In this document: positions 1-9,126 of the stretch, one piece after another
Layout of the letters: each line of letters begins with the position of its first letter
Position numbering within the stretch: the first letter of the stretch is position 1
DNA from: Ulva prolifera
Lineage: Eukaryota; Chlorophyta; Ulvophyceae; Ulvales; Ulvaceae
Reading direction: 5' to 3'
NCBI GenBank assembly: GCA_023078555.1
Contig: CM041199.1
Location: 2,633,654-2,657,484 of the forward strand
Length of the DNA: 23,831 nt
Made by a program: the position numbers and the translations under genes
Notes under the pieces: generated by a model
Told to the model about the DNA's origin: nothing
Database searches by the model: none
Seen by the model: only the letters and a program-made list of their open reading frames with translations

Positions 1-512
1 GCTGCTGGCCATGGGCGTTCGTGAGTCTGCTCCGAGGTGGGCCTTCTCCTGGACAATGGTGCCTCGTCAGCATGCATGACTCGTCAGTCTCCTCTGAGCA
101 TGCGTGAAGCTGCTGATGCGCTGGCAGCTATGCTTGGACTTCGACCAGACTCATACAAATCCGGTGCTTTGTTCCTTTGCTTACGTCAGTTCGTATATGT
201 TGCCAGGCTCAGATGTTGAACCTTCTTACCACGTGCGGTATTATATGGTGGTCAGCATGCCATCTCGGCAATGAGGGGGAGAGATGCATGAGGTGTGGTG
301 GTGCCAGCCCACCGTGTGTCACGGGGTCAAAGACGGAGCAGCAGACCCCAGAGCCCGCTGACTCCAGCCCGCCATGTGTCAGCGGGACACAGGCAAAGCA
401 AAGCATGAGCTGCAGTGCTCCAGTTCCCGCTCGCAATGTCGGTGTTGGAAACCAGCAATTGTCCGCAGCCGCAGCAAGTACAAGCCACTCCATCTGCTGT
501 GGTGAGGTTTGA
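1..512 (+). CDS. Possible exons of an unidentified plus-strand gene (left-edge fragment)
   Basis: Two stretches read like protein, but no complete gene can be built. The first, about 37-162, contains the segment MREAADALAAMLGLRPDSYK, an amphipathic-helix-like run, and could end at a GT near 163. The second, about 270-500, is Cys/Pro/Ser rich and carries two imperfect copies of a short Cys-Pro motif (SPPCVTGS, then SPPCVSGT, about 63 bases apart). It would end at a GTGAGG donor-like site near 504. The gene probably begins outside the window. No family was recognised. Open runs of 60 to 110 codons are common by chance at this base composition, so both calls rest mainly on amino-acid composition. 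Confidence 0.2.
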
Positions 513-1771
513 TCCACATTACACTGTGAGTGCAGGGCTGGTGCTCAGAGACGGTCGCACATGGAGGGATCACCTGGGATATAACAAGGCACACGCTTGT
601 GTGGGGGGTTCTGTATCACATCTGACTGCGATCGCCATCGTTGTGAAGGTCAAGGCACTTGTGCTTTTCTTTGTAGGGAACGCCTTGAGAGAGTCGCCAA
701 GTGAAGGATATGGGGCGGTGTCCACAAATGGACATCGAGAGTGCTTTATTGCAGTGCACAGGCTGCCAGGTGGCTATGTGCCACATGCCTTGTTGTCAAG
801 ATTTTGACAGTTCCCAGTTCAATGTCCGTCGTTCTGGTGCTGGTACATGGTTCCTGTTTTCTCAGTGTTTCTGCTTCTGCCCTGCCTGGCACTGAGCACC
901 TTACGGTGCCATTGTCACACATGATGTTTGAGATTGGATTAGAGTTGGAAGATGGCAACACCATTTTCATGCCGTCTGGAGCTTTGCCATGGTGCTGCAG
1001 GCTGTACGGCAATAGTGCAGGAGCTGTGTTTTGAAACGAGTGCACGTTGGGTGACATTCATAGAACAGTAAAGTGAAAGTTTCAAATTCTGTTGCATGCG
1101 ACCAGACATGTTATGCAGCGCGAGATTGTTCGCCTCAAGGGCTTGCCTTGCATTGTTTGCACGTACATGGCCCGTGTCTGTATCCTGCTTCTGCGAAAAC
1201 ACGGCAGATTCACCTGACTCAGGATGTTTCCGATTGTTTCTCCATGTGTCACATGCTGATGCGATTCACTCTGCACTATGTAGACCCTGTTAGGTGGGGC
1301 TTCCAGCCATAGTCGGTTGTAGCAGTGAGTGATACTCTGGAGCTCTGTCCAATATTTACAGCGGTTCTGTCGTTGGATATGATCAGTGGTAAAGAACACC
1401 TATATTGTCGTCTACATCATACTCGTATTGCAAAATGTCTTCACATGCACAGCAAACAGTCAATACGGGCAGTCGGATTTGAGGTCGAATGGTCTTACGT
1501 TCACTGCTAAGCTTCATCACAAGTACAAGGCTTTCAGCGTAGGTAGCAAAGGTTTTCATGTTTTCACTGATGAGCTGTAGCCCCTACATAACACCTTGCT
1601 GGACACATCAGCGGATGCAACAAGCAATTGTGGCAGATGCTGCAGACGAAAGGGGCATCGGTATTCAATCAATGGTGCCATCTTGACTCAACTCTACAGC
1701 CAACCAGCAAATTGACTGAAATACCGCTCCAAACGGTCCACAGTTGTACATCCTCACATGGCACATGTGAT
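513..1771. other. No recognisable gene
   Basis: Only short overlapping open frames (up to about 105 codons) occur on both strands, none with a repeat, motif or phase-matched splice pair. The sequence is TG/CA-rich, like the other non-coding parts of the window. I see no RNA gene or mobile element here. Confidence 0.5.
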
Positions 1772-1818
1772 TGTGCTCTAGACATTCAGCTCTAGAAATG
1801 TGCTCTAGACATTCAGCT
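1772..1818 (+). repeat. Two-copy 27-bp tandem repeat
   Basis: The 20-base word TGTGCTCTAGACATTCAGCT occurs at 1772-1791 and again at 1799-1818, a period of 27 bases. Both copies contain CTAGA palindromic cores, and a third CTAGA lies in the linker. It is a short local duplication with no evident function. Confidence 0.85.
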
Positions 1819-1886
1819 TCCAATGAGAATCGCAGGATCAGAATCATTTGGCTGCGGTGGCAGGAAGCGTCGCTGTGTCTGATTGC

Positions 1887-2086
1887 AAGGTGATCGGGCG
1901 ACGACGCTGGGCTATATCACAAACATCGCCCGCGAAGCAAGTGCACGAGATGAATCGCACATCGACCACGTGCAAGCCACAAAGCGGATTTGTGATGGGG
2001 CGAAGCTACCTGGGATGCTGTGCGCAGTGTGCCGTCTCTTTGCAATGGCATGCATGCTGAGCGGCGCGCCATCAGAACGTTGCTGA
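1887..2086 (+). CDS. Exon-like segment, unknown protein
   Basis: One plus-strand frame is open from an AG after a pyrimidine-poor tract near 1886 to a stop at 2086. It reads like a soluble protein: RATTLGYITNIAREASARDE, then a stretch with paired cysteines (MLCAVCRLF). No ATG opens it, so it would be an internal or terminal exon. The antisense strand is also open here (about 1917-2144), which weakens the case. Family unknown. Confidence 0.25.
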
Positions 2087-2207
2087 CTGCCTTCTCCGGA
2101 CCTGAAGCATCCGCCCAAGTACCCATTTCACGGTGCAGGCTCAACGTCCTCCGTTGACAAACAGCATTGTTGTCATCGCCCCGGAGTGACGCAAGTCCGG
2201 ATACAGG

Positions 2208-2425
2208 TTACAGCCTGTCACTGAGCGATCGTAGGTGCTCTGGCTTTTGTCTCTCAAAGTGATTTTGATCTTCGATCCACTTCCTGAGTATCTGTGCATC
2301 ACGCCCCACGCAGTCCTTAGCTTTGAGGGCATCTCTCGCCCTGTCAGGGCTGCTGGATCTAGGGCTCCACCAGGAGGAATTCAGCGGGTGCGGACGCACT
2401 CTTTCAGCTTCGATCTCATGTTGCT
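2208..2425 (-). CDS. Exon-like segment on the minus strand, unknown protein
   Basis: Read from about 2425 down to a TAA at 2208, this frame is markedly charged and helical, with segments such as EQHEIEAERVRPHPLNSSWW and DAQILRKWIEDQNHFERQKP. That composition is unusual for random sequence here. Beyond the TAA the same frame stays open to about 1917, so the stop may be terminal or disabling. No ATG and no confident splice acceptor were found at the upstream side. I do not recognise the family. It may be an exon or a remnant. Confidence 0.3.
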
Positions 2426-3404
2426 CAATTTGGATTTGTCAGTGTCACTAACAGACCTGCAAACACATGTGGCCAACAAAGTAGGGCACCTGGTGGCCTC
2501 CCATGATGACCATCTGACGTGCTTAATCTTAAGCGTGTTAATTTGGCCAACATGGTGACCGACAAATTTGATCAAATCGCATGCAAAGTCACTTGTATGT
2601 AAATGTGACCCTAGACTTTGTCAACAAGTAGCGATTCTTGGGAGTGCTCACAGGGATCCCTGGTGTCAATTTGAGCATGGAGCGCTCAACAGCTCGAAGG
2701 TCTTCAACTTCAAAGGACTGCTCAGTGGGCGCTTTCAAACAAGGCTGCACCAAACGGCTGGGCTCAACGTCACACAAATCACGGGTCGTGGCTCTCGCGA
2801 CAGGTCCGTCTATGTGAGGACTGCCAATAAACACACTAGCTTGTGAGCTTAGATTTTGATAGCATGTCATATGCATCTATTCGCGACCTCGTGTTGTCCT
2901 CTATACGATCCTTGCATTGTTGCCAACATTGCACATGGCATTTGCATGTTCAAGCTGTACAACACCGCCAATGCAATGATGTGTGGCGCGTCTTCGGCAC
3001 CATGCTTCGTAGCTTGTGGATTTGGCTGGTGGTCTCCCATAGACGGATCATGACCAGAGCAGTATCCAAGAGAAGATCTGGCTTCATGACATCATGTACA
3101 TTGCAATATTACGTGTTGAAATGGCCATGTAGTTTGGAGCAGCCTAAGCGATTAAGTATGGCTGCGTGCACATCCGTTCGCGTGCTGTGATGTCCTCACC
3201 GTTGGGGCACTCACCGAGTTGCTATACGCTTCTCATCTCGCTTCACCCTCCGGTGCTCTTCATTGATATGTTGGTCCATGCACTCACATGTGGTGCACTT
3301 CATGCAATTTCCTGGTCATCCACAAGTTACGGCATGTTCTTTTTGCTACTTCATCTTTGGACATGCCATATGTTGTGGTGAACTTGTGCCGTAAACTGTG
3401 ATTC
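2426..3404. other. No recognisable gene
   Basis: Frames of up to about 115 codons exist (for example plus 2843-3190), but none shows motifs, repeats or convincing splice partners. Nothing else of note was seen. Confidence 0.45.
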
Positions 3405-3408
3405 GCAG

Positions 3409-3968
3409 GTGCAGAGGTTGATAATGTACCAAAAGAATTCACATTCGAAGGACATGACCGTGGCGCGGAGCAACGGGTTGCCACTGTGCGCACTCAACTG
3501 GACTCTACAGCTCTGCATCTGCTGCAAACCGATGCAGCATCTCACGACGATGAGCATACAAATGTGCACTCTGAGCAATTGTGCATGCTTTTTGCAGCCC
3601 GTGCGCAATGAGGGTATGACCACATCCTTCTGAGCTGTCATGGTGATAATGCGTGCACCTATGCCACATCGGTGGACATGCCTTTAGCAGCCTTTGGTCC
3701 ACACAACGTGCATCTACCTACAGTTGTCTACATAGTCACAGGATGCTCGTGTGACGCGATGTGTCTATGTAGACTGAATCTTGCAGGTAGTGGGAAGGGG
3801 CACACCATTGCGGTCAAATGCAAGGTGCCAGTGTTTCGTGCAAACAATGCGCCCGTTTTGTGTCAGCCCGAGACTGTACTGCATCAGGTCACCGTTTGGA
3901 GTCCAAAATGCATAACAGTGATGTTAACTTCCCGTCCCTGCGGGGCTCGCAACGGTTCTGCACATTGA
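3409..3968 (+). CDS. Exon-like frame with one in-frame TGA, unknown protein
   Basis: After a TTCGCAG acceptor-like site at about 3402-3408 one frame stays open to a TGA at 3609-3611, then continues in the same frame to another TGA at 3966-3968. The first part is acidic and protein-like (VDNVPKEFTFEGHDRGAEQR, then SHDDEHTNVHSEQL). The second part contains Cys and Val-rich segments. If the first TGA is a true stop this is the last exon of an upstream gene. If not, the exon is interrupted. A different frame (3818-4354) is also open over the second half, so only the first 200 bases are reasonably supported. Confidence 0.3.
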
Positions 3969-4036
3969 CTACCGTAGATGATGTTGTGTATGGTCCAGCG
4001 CCAGTGTTCCCAATTGTTCCAAACATGTGCATTGCA

Positions 4037-4272
4037 GGTTTCAGGCGCTGGCCTGCCGCCGGAATTATCAGGTCGGTATTCAAAGCCATCTGCGCGAACT
4101 CGGATGGCCTACTCGAGGCTTTGTACATGTTCGTATTGGCCCAATTCGCACCAGCCTTACAGCCAAGCCCGGACCACGTCATGCAGCTGGCGATGAAGTT
4201 GTTTGCGACTTGTTGTTTTCGCGGGATTGGCTCGGTGCTGCAATCACCAACCATATGGGGCAGCAACTCTAG
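4037..4272 (+). CDS. Possible terminal exon, unknown protein
   Basis: The frame after ATTGCAG (4031-4037) or TTTCAG (about 4044) runs to a TAG at 4270-4272. It reads like a compact globular domain: NYQVGIQSHLRELGWPTRGF, then VHVRIGPIRTSL, then GDEVVCDLLFSRDWLGAAI. Alternating hydrophobic residues suggest beta strands. It lies about 200 bases upstream of gene A and could be the last exon of a separate gene spanning the first 4 kb, perhaps together with the 3409-3608 segment. Competing open frames on both strands (plus 3818-4354, minus 3889-4401) reduce confidence. Confidence 0.3.
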
Positions 4273-4468
4273 CAGAGCCCAGCCGAACGATGTCACTTGC
4301 ATCAGGGTGCGCAGCATCACATGCCAGTGGTTGCATGATATTGTGCTGAGTTGAATTTGGCCATCAAGTTGGTTGGACACGGACATAAACAGGATTTGCA
4401 ACTCGACTGAAAGGCAATGCCTCAGGAGCTGTCACAATAATCTCACTTGAAGTACACACCGTATGTAG

Positions 4469-7400
4469 ATGCCCTGGGTACTTGAGCTTCAAGACGCAGA
4501 GCTGCCGAGGACAACAAATTTGGCGCAGACAGGATCAGACGTGGCAGCATTCGGAGCTGGACAGGATTCGGCCATGGCACGGCGTATACAGGTGATAGTT
4601 CGCTCTGCTTGCCGGAAATGGGGTTGGCGGACTTCTTCGATGCCCGAACGATCCCGCGGTGGTGCGGGGCCTTCTTCGGTGCCCGAAGGCACTCCTAGTG
4701 GTGTGGACATTGCCTCGCTGCCGGAAGACAATCCTACGGCTGTGGAAATTGGGTCGGTGCCCAAAGGCACTCCTACAGGTGTCGAAATTGCCTCGGTGCC
4801 CGAAGGCACTTCTGCAGGTGTCGGAATTGCCTCGGTGCCCGAAGGCACTTACACTGCAATGGAAATTGCCTCGGTGCCTGAAGGCACTCCTACAGGTGTC
4901 GAAATTGCCTCGGTGCCCGAAGGCACTCACACTGCTGTGGAAATTGCCTCGGACCCCGAAGGCATTCCCACTAGTGTGGAAATTGCCTCGGTATCGGAAG
5001 GTAAACCTAATGCTATGGAAGTTGCCTCGATACCTGAAGGAACTCCTGCTGCTGTGGAAATTGCCTCGGTGCCTGAAGGCAATCCTAGTGCTGTGGAAAT
5101 TGCCACGGTGCCGGAAGGTACTCCTGCTGTGGTGGGGCCGTCTTTGGTGCCTGAAGGTAGTCCTGCTGGCTTAGGGTCTTCACCGGTGGCAGAAGGTACT
5201 CGAAAAGGTGCGGCATTCATGTATTTATTATTTCAAGACGACTTTGCTGGTCATGTATGAAGTGCTCAACGGCAAAGTGATACATGTGTTGTCAGCAAGA
5301 TGTGACCGGAAGTGATTTGTATCCTCAGTACAACATCTGTGTATAGTATGCACAGGGTGGCAAAGCCAGTCGAGTGACAATAATCCACATGCAGGGAAAC
5401 GCAGCCGTGACCGTCCAAACGAAGATGCTGGGGCGTTCAGCGTGCACATTGATTCGGTTCCTCACTGGAACAGTGCGGGGCTTCATATGCGGGCCCTGAA
5501 AAAGCGCAAGGTACATGCTGTGCATACATTACCATTGCCAAGTGGTCAAGCGATCCCGTCACAGATTACACATTCTCCAGTATACAACATCACTTCCGTG
5601 CACAACCTTGCAACAGCTATGATCACTACACAGGCTGGTACGGCTTACAACCTGTGTCAGCTTGTGCCAGATTGCAAAGCATGCAAAATTGCCACAAACA
5701 TATACAAATTAAAAACCGCAGCTTAGAGCAAAGACGCTCTATGTCTGTGGCCAGTGTCACTTTCACATTGTTTTCCGCATCTGCACATGGTTTGCGGAAC
5801 CAGGCCTCATCCAAAAAAATTTTGATGCAGAGAACGAGGCAGCTACTGTGGAAAATGGAGATGATGCTACTGATGCACTACCGCCTTCAGCTCAAGCTGA
5901 TGGCGTCGGCCCAGAGGTGCAAAGCCCGCTCACTTACATGAACATGCTCGAGGGGAACATGACAGCAGCTGGATGCAGCAAATCCATTGCAGACGGTGCC
6001 CCCACCGCGAACGTCGCTGCCTTGGCGCGGAATAACAACCCTTTTATGCACTCAATGTCGCTTGGCATACACTCGTCCGCAACATATGACAGGGGAAACG
6101 GGGCGAATGGAATTCTCGCCGCGAACAACATTGCCCTGCCACAAATCTTCAGCACACGCACACCAGTGTCGACAGCCAAGCCTGACGAAGTCGCAGCCGG
6201 CAGCGGCACTGTGGTGGCCGACTATGCCCCCAACCATGACAACGCCGACCTAGTCCAACACAATGGCCCTGGAACACCATTGAAAATCGCAGCAGACGAT
6301 GGTGGACACGTGATGCCTGGAACCCCTGAGGCAGTCAATACTACCCCACCACAAAACCGCAGCACACCCGGACCGGATTCGACAGCCATCGCTCATGCAA
6401 CTGCAGCTGGGCCTGGCTCTGTCGTGGCCAACTGCGCCCCCAACCATGACAGCGCTGACCCGGTTCAACACAACGGCCCAGGAATCCCATCAAACATCGC
6501 AATCGCAGACTCGCTTGCAGCAGATGATGGTGGAGATGCGATGCATGGAACCCCTGAGGCAGTCAATACTACCCCACCACAAAACCGCAGCACACCCGGA
6601 CCGGATTCGACAGCCATCGCTCATGCAACTGCAGCTGGGCCTGGCTCTGTCGTGGCCGACTGCGCCCCCAACCATGACAGCGCTGACCCGGTTCAACACA
6701 AAGGCCCAGGAATCCCATCAAACATCGCAATCGCAGACTCGCTTGCAGCAGATGATGGTGGAGATGCGATGCATGGAACCCCTGAGGCAGTCAATACTAC
6801 CCCACCACAAAACCGCAGCACACCCGGACCGGATTCGACAGCCATCGCTCATGCAACTGCAGCTGGGCCTGGCTCTGTCGTGGCCAACTGCGCCCCCAAC
6901 CATGACAGCGCTGACCCGGTTCAACACAACGGCCCAGGAATCCCATCAAACATCGCAATCGCAGACTCGCTTGCAGCAGATGATGGTGGAGATGCGATGT
7001 ATGGAACCCCTGAGGCAGTCAATACTACCCCACCACAAAACCGCAGCACACCCGGACCGGATTCGACAGCCATCGCTCATGCAACTGCAGCTGGGCCTGG
7101 CTCTGTCATGGCCGACTGCGCCCCCAACCATGACAGCGCTGACCCGGTTCAACACAAAGGCCCAGGAATCCCATCAAACATCGCAATCGCAGACTCGCTT
7201 GCAGCAGATGATGGTGGAGATGCGATGCATGGAACCCCTGAGGCAGTCAACCTACCCCACCACAAAACCGCAGCACACCCGGACCGGTGTCGACAGCCAT
7301 CGCTCATGCAGCTGCAGCTGGGACTGGCTCTGTCGTGGCCAACTGCGCCCCCAACCATGACAGCGCTGACCCGGTTCAACACAACGGCCCAGGAATCCCA

Positions 7401-8814
7401 TCAAACATCGCAATCGCAGACTCGCTTGCAGCAGATGATGATGGAGATGCGATGCATGGAACCCCTGAGGCAGTCAATAATGCCGCAACACAAAACCGCA
7501 GCACACCCGGACCGGTGTCGACGGGCATCACCGCTGCGGCCGCAGCTGGCAACGGCGCAATTGTTGAAGGCCGCGTCCCTGCTAACGTAGCCGCCCCGCC
7601 GGTGAGCGGCGGTCCAGTCAATCCTTCGGCCACGCGTCAGGGAATGGCCGCCTCTGCAGGCGGCAGTGCCACCACACCTCAAGGTGCTCAGGTTGCTGGC
7701 GACGCCGCCCTTACTCTGCGTTGCTCACTGCCTCGGGTAAAAGTTGCTCCTGCGGCAGCCTTGAGGTCAAAGTGCCCAACCCACATGCATGATGATATTT
7801 TACCACATGGCTTGTATGCTATAATCCACAACGTTCGGATGATGATGCATGGAGCAGCTGGGTTGCAACTGCCTGTGTTCCTGCCGTATACGGACTTTGT
7901 GCTGCAAGTATGTATGCCAGAGGAGTGGGGGTCAGCAAGAAATGCAGCCGCGACATCTGGCCCGAGATCCGGAAACACCTTCGCACAGGTGTCAACAAGC
8001 AAAGCAGCGGGGTTTGTAGCTGATACATCTCTAGCCGACATGAAGAGGATCAGACTTGAAATGTCCAAGGCGCGTTCTCTGCCGTTGTGTGTCCTCCCTA
8101 CATGTTCCTACATGTTCCCTTGCCAACACGGCTGTGACAACACGGCAATGAGCAAGGCGATCAAAGCAAGATAACCACAATGTGTCCATACATGCAAGCA
8201 CTCATGGCGAAAATCGGATTCTCCATATGATCAGGAGATTCCACGCTATTCTCGCAACACATACATGCACAAATGTCTGTCCGCATAAAGAAGCATTTGG
8301 ACACGAGGAGAAGAGGGTATGAACAAAATTGCTTCTGTGCCTCCGCAATGTGAATGAAGTGGTTGTGGTGCAGGCAAAGCATGATGTCTTTGAAAAGACT
8401 CGGCGATGTGTTCGAAGAGTTCAGAAATCTGGATTCATTCCAGAGCCGGTACAGCGCAGACTGCATGAGATTGATTCAACGCTCGCCGAGCACTATAAAG
8501 CAGTGCTGGCGTTTTTGGGCGTTTCGTGGGGTGCGCAAGCTGCAGTTCTGAAGGAAACCAAAGTTACAGCAGATGACCTGCTGAAATATGGCCGTGCTAT
8601 CGCAGCGATGTGTGCCGCCAGAATCACAAATGTCACCGGCGATCACGAAAGCATGGTCAAACTCAAGCGGGATTGCATCCGTACCAGAGCGCTCGCAATG
8701 AAGATGTTCAATGGCAGCCCACCGCCGGGACTGCCGGTTCCTCCTGCAGACGAGGACAGCCCTTGGTTGAATGATGCAATGTGGCGCGCCGTGGAAGGCA
8801 GTGCCATGTTGTGA
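4469..8814 (+). CDS. Gene A: two-repeat-class protein, three exons, about 1,085 residues
   Basis: Exons are 4469-5207, 5831-7907 and 8374-8814, ending at TGA. Intron 1 is phase 1 on both sides (AAAG|GT, GATGCAG|AG); intron 2 is phase 0 on both sides (CAA|GTATGT, GTGCAG|GC). With one base restored near 7250 the exons total 3,258 nt, exactly 1,086 codons, which supports the model. The ATG at 4469 follows an in-frame TAG, so it is either the true start or TAG is a splice acceptor of an earlier exon. Order of parts: a 56-residue N-terminus, thirteen-residue repeats (residues 57-246), an acidic linker, 76-residue repeats, a region rich in Ala/Gly/Pro, then a helical charged C-terminus with residues such as DVFEKTRRCVRRVQ. 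No signal peptide or membrane segment is evident. The family is unknown. A scaffold or surface role is possible but only inferred from the repeats. Intron 2 could instead start at 7989 (CAG|GTGTCA), also phase 0, adding 27 residues. Confidence 0.65.
4637..5207 (+). repeat. 39-bp minisatellite encoding 13-residue repeats (14 full units)
   Basis: Fourteen full units and one partial unit of 39 bases encode the consensus SVPEGTPTGVEIA. Units differ at many sites, mostly at the two residues after the second Thr or Pro; first and last units are the most degenerate. The Val-Pro-Glu-Gly core and the Val-Glu-Ile-Ala tail are best kept. Because 39 is a multiple of three, other frames and the antisense strand are also stop-free; those are shadows. 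The last unit is cut by the 5' splice site of intron 1. Confidence 0.9.
5208..5830 (+). other. Intron 1 of gene A (623 nt)
   Basis: It starts GTGCGG after AAAG and ends TTTTGATGCAG. The flanking codon is split 1+2 on both sides and reads GAG after joining. A 95-codon open frame inside (about 5442-5726, containing RALKKRK followed by a good AAG|GTACAT donor) could be an alternative exon, but its phases do not fit exons 1 and 2. Confidence 0.55.
6154..7610 (+). repeat. 228-bp tandem array encoding 76-residue repeats
   Basis: Five near-identical units start at 6358, 6586, 6814, 7042 and 7269 (from the Arg-Ser-Thr-Pro-Gly-Pro motif). A degenerate, shorter copy (68 residues) precedes them from 6154, and another degenerate partial copy follows from 7497 to about 7610. 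The fourth unit is 227 bases because one base is missing at about 7249-7252 (CAATACTACC in the others, CAACCTACC here). That shifts the frame, and the correct frame resumes as the one open from 7287. Units alternate: Asn-Cys with His-Asn-Gly, then Asp-Cys with His-Lys-Gly. Confidence 0.95.
7908..8373 (+). other. Intron 2 of gene A (466 nt)
   Basis: GTATGT donor and GTGGTGCAG acceptor, phase 0 on both sides. The exon-2 frame stays open for 88 codons into this intron (to 8174) and reads partly like protein (SKAAGFVADTSLADMKRIRL), so the true donor may be further right, for example at 7989, or the intron may be retained in some transcripts. Confidence 0.5.
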
Positions 8815-8912
8815 ACGTGTCTGGAGTGGGTCTGCATACGGCTGCCTGGAGAGGTACCAGTGAGCGGACGCTTCAACATGATATACCACAGTGATGTGCT
8901 CAGGATATGATA

Positions 8913-8917
8913 TGTAA
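8913..8917 (+). promoter_or_regulatory. Possible polyadenylation signal TGTAA
   Basis: TGTAA lies about 100 bases after the gene A stop. This word is the usual poly(A) signal in chlorophyte green algae. A five-base word is expected by chance about once per kilobase, so this is weak support. Confidence 0.2.
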
Positions 8918-8938
8918 TAGTACCACGGGGAATTTCAG

Positions 8939-9126
8939 TGGCGAAGAAATTGGCACTCACCGCCTGCGACGCAGACGCTGCTGCGGCTCCCGAGGCGGCG
9001 CTCGTCAGTGCCGCAAACGGTCTCGCAGGGCAGCTCACATGAGACACGCACTCGATGGCCGCGGCTGTGCCGCGGAGTTTCTACGCAGATCTCTCGGATT
9101 CTGATGCTGACATCGACTTCCTCTAG
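8939..9126 (+). CDS. Exon-like frame with acidic C-terminal tail, one in-frame TGA
   Basis: Directly after a GGAATTTCAG acceptor (8929-8938), one frame reads an Ala-rich segment (KKLALTACDADAAAAPEAAL) to a TGA at 9040-9042. It then continues in frame through an ATG at 9055 to a TAG at 9124-9126. The last part is MAAAVPRSFYADLSDSDADI followed by Asp-Phe-Leu-stop. It could be a last exon, possibly downstream of gene A by a splice that skips its TGA (a GGCA|GTGCC donor would be in phase 1, but it is a poor site). It could also be a decayed remnant. Confidence 0.3.

Noticed and set aside
3818..4401. Overlapping plus (178 codons) and minus (170 codons) ORFs
   Set aside because: They conflict with each other and with the better exon-like frames 3409-3968 and 4037-4272; length is borderline for chance.
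4489..5220. Antisense and second plus-frame ORFs over the 39-bp array
   Set aside because: Same reason: repeat-driven open frames. The Ser-Val-Pro-Glu-Gly frame alone has an ATG and a matching splice phase.
6395..7360. 321-codon plus-strand frame and four antisense frames of 69-77 codons over the 228-bp array
   Set aside because: They are shadows: the period is a multiple of three, so every frame of the repeat that lacks a stop in one unit stays open in all. The chosen frame is the one that continues into exon 1 and exon 3 by phase-matched splicing.
4637..7610. CRISPR array
   Set aside because: Repeats are directly tandem without unique spacers, encode protein and lie in an intron-containing gene.
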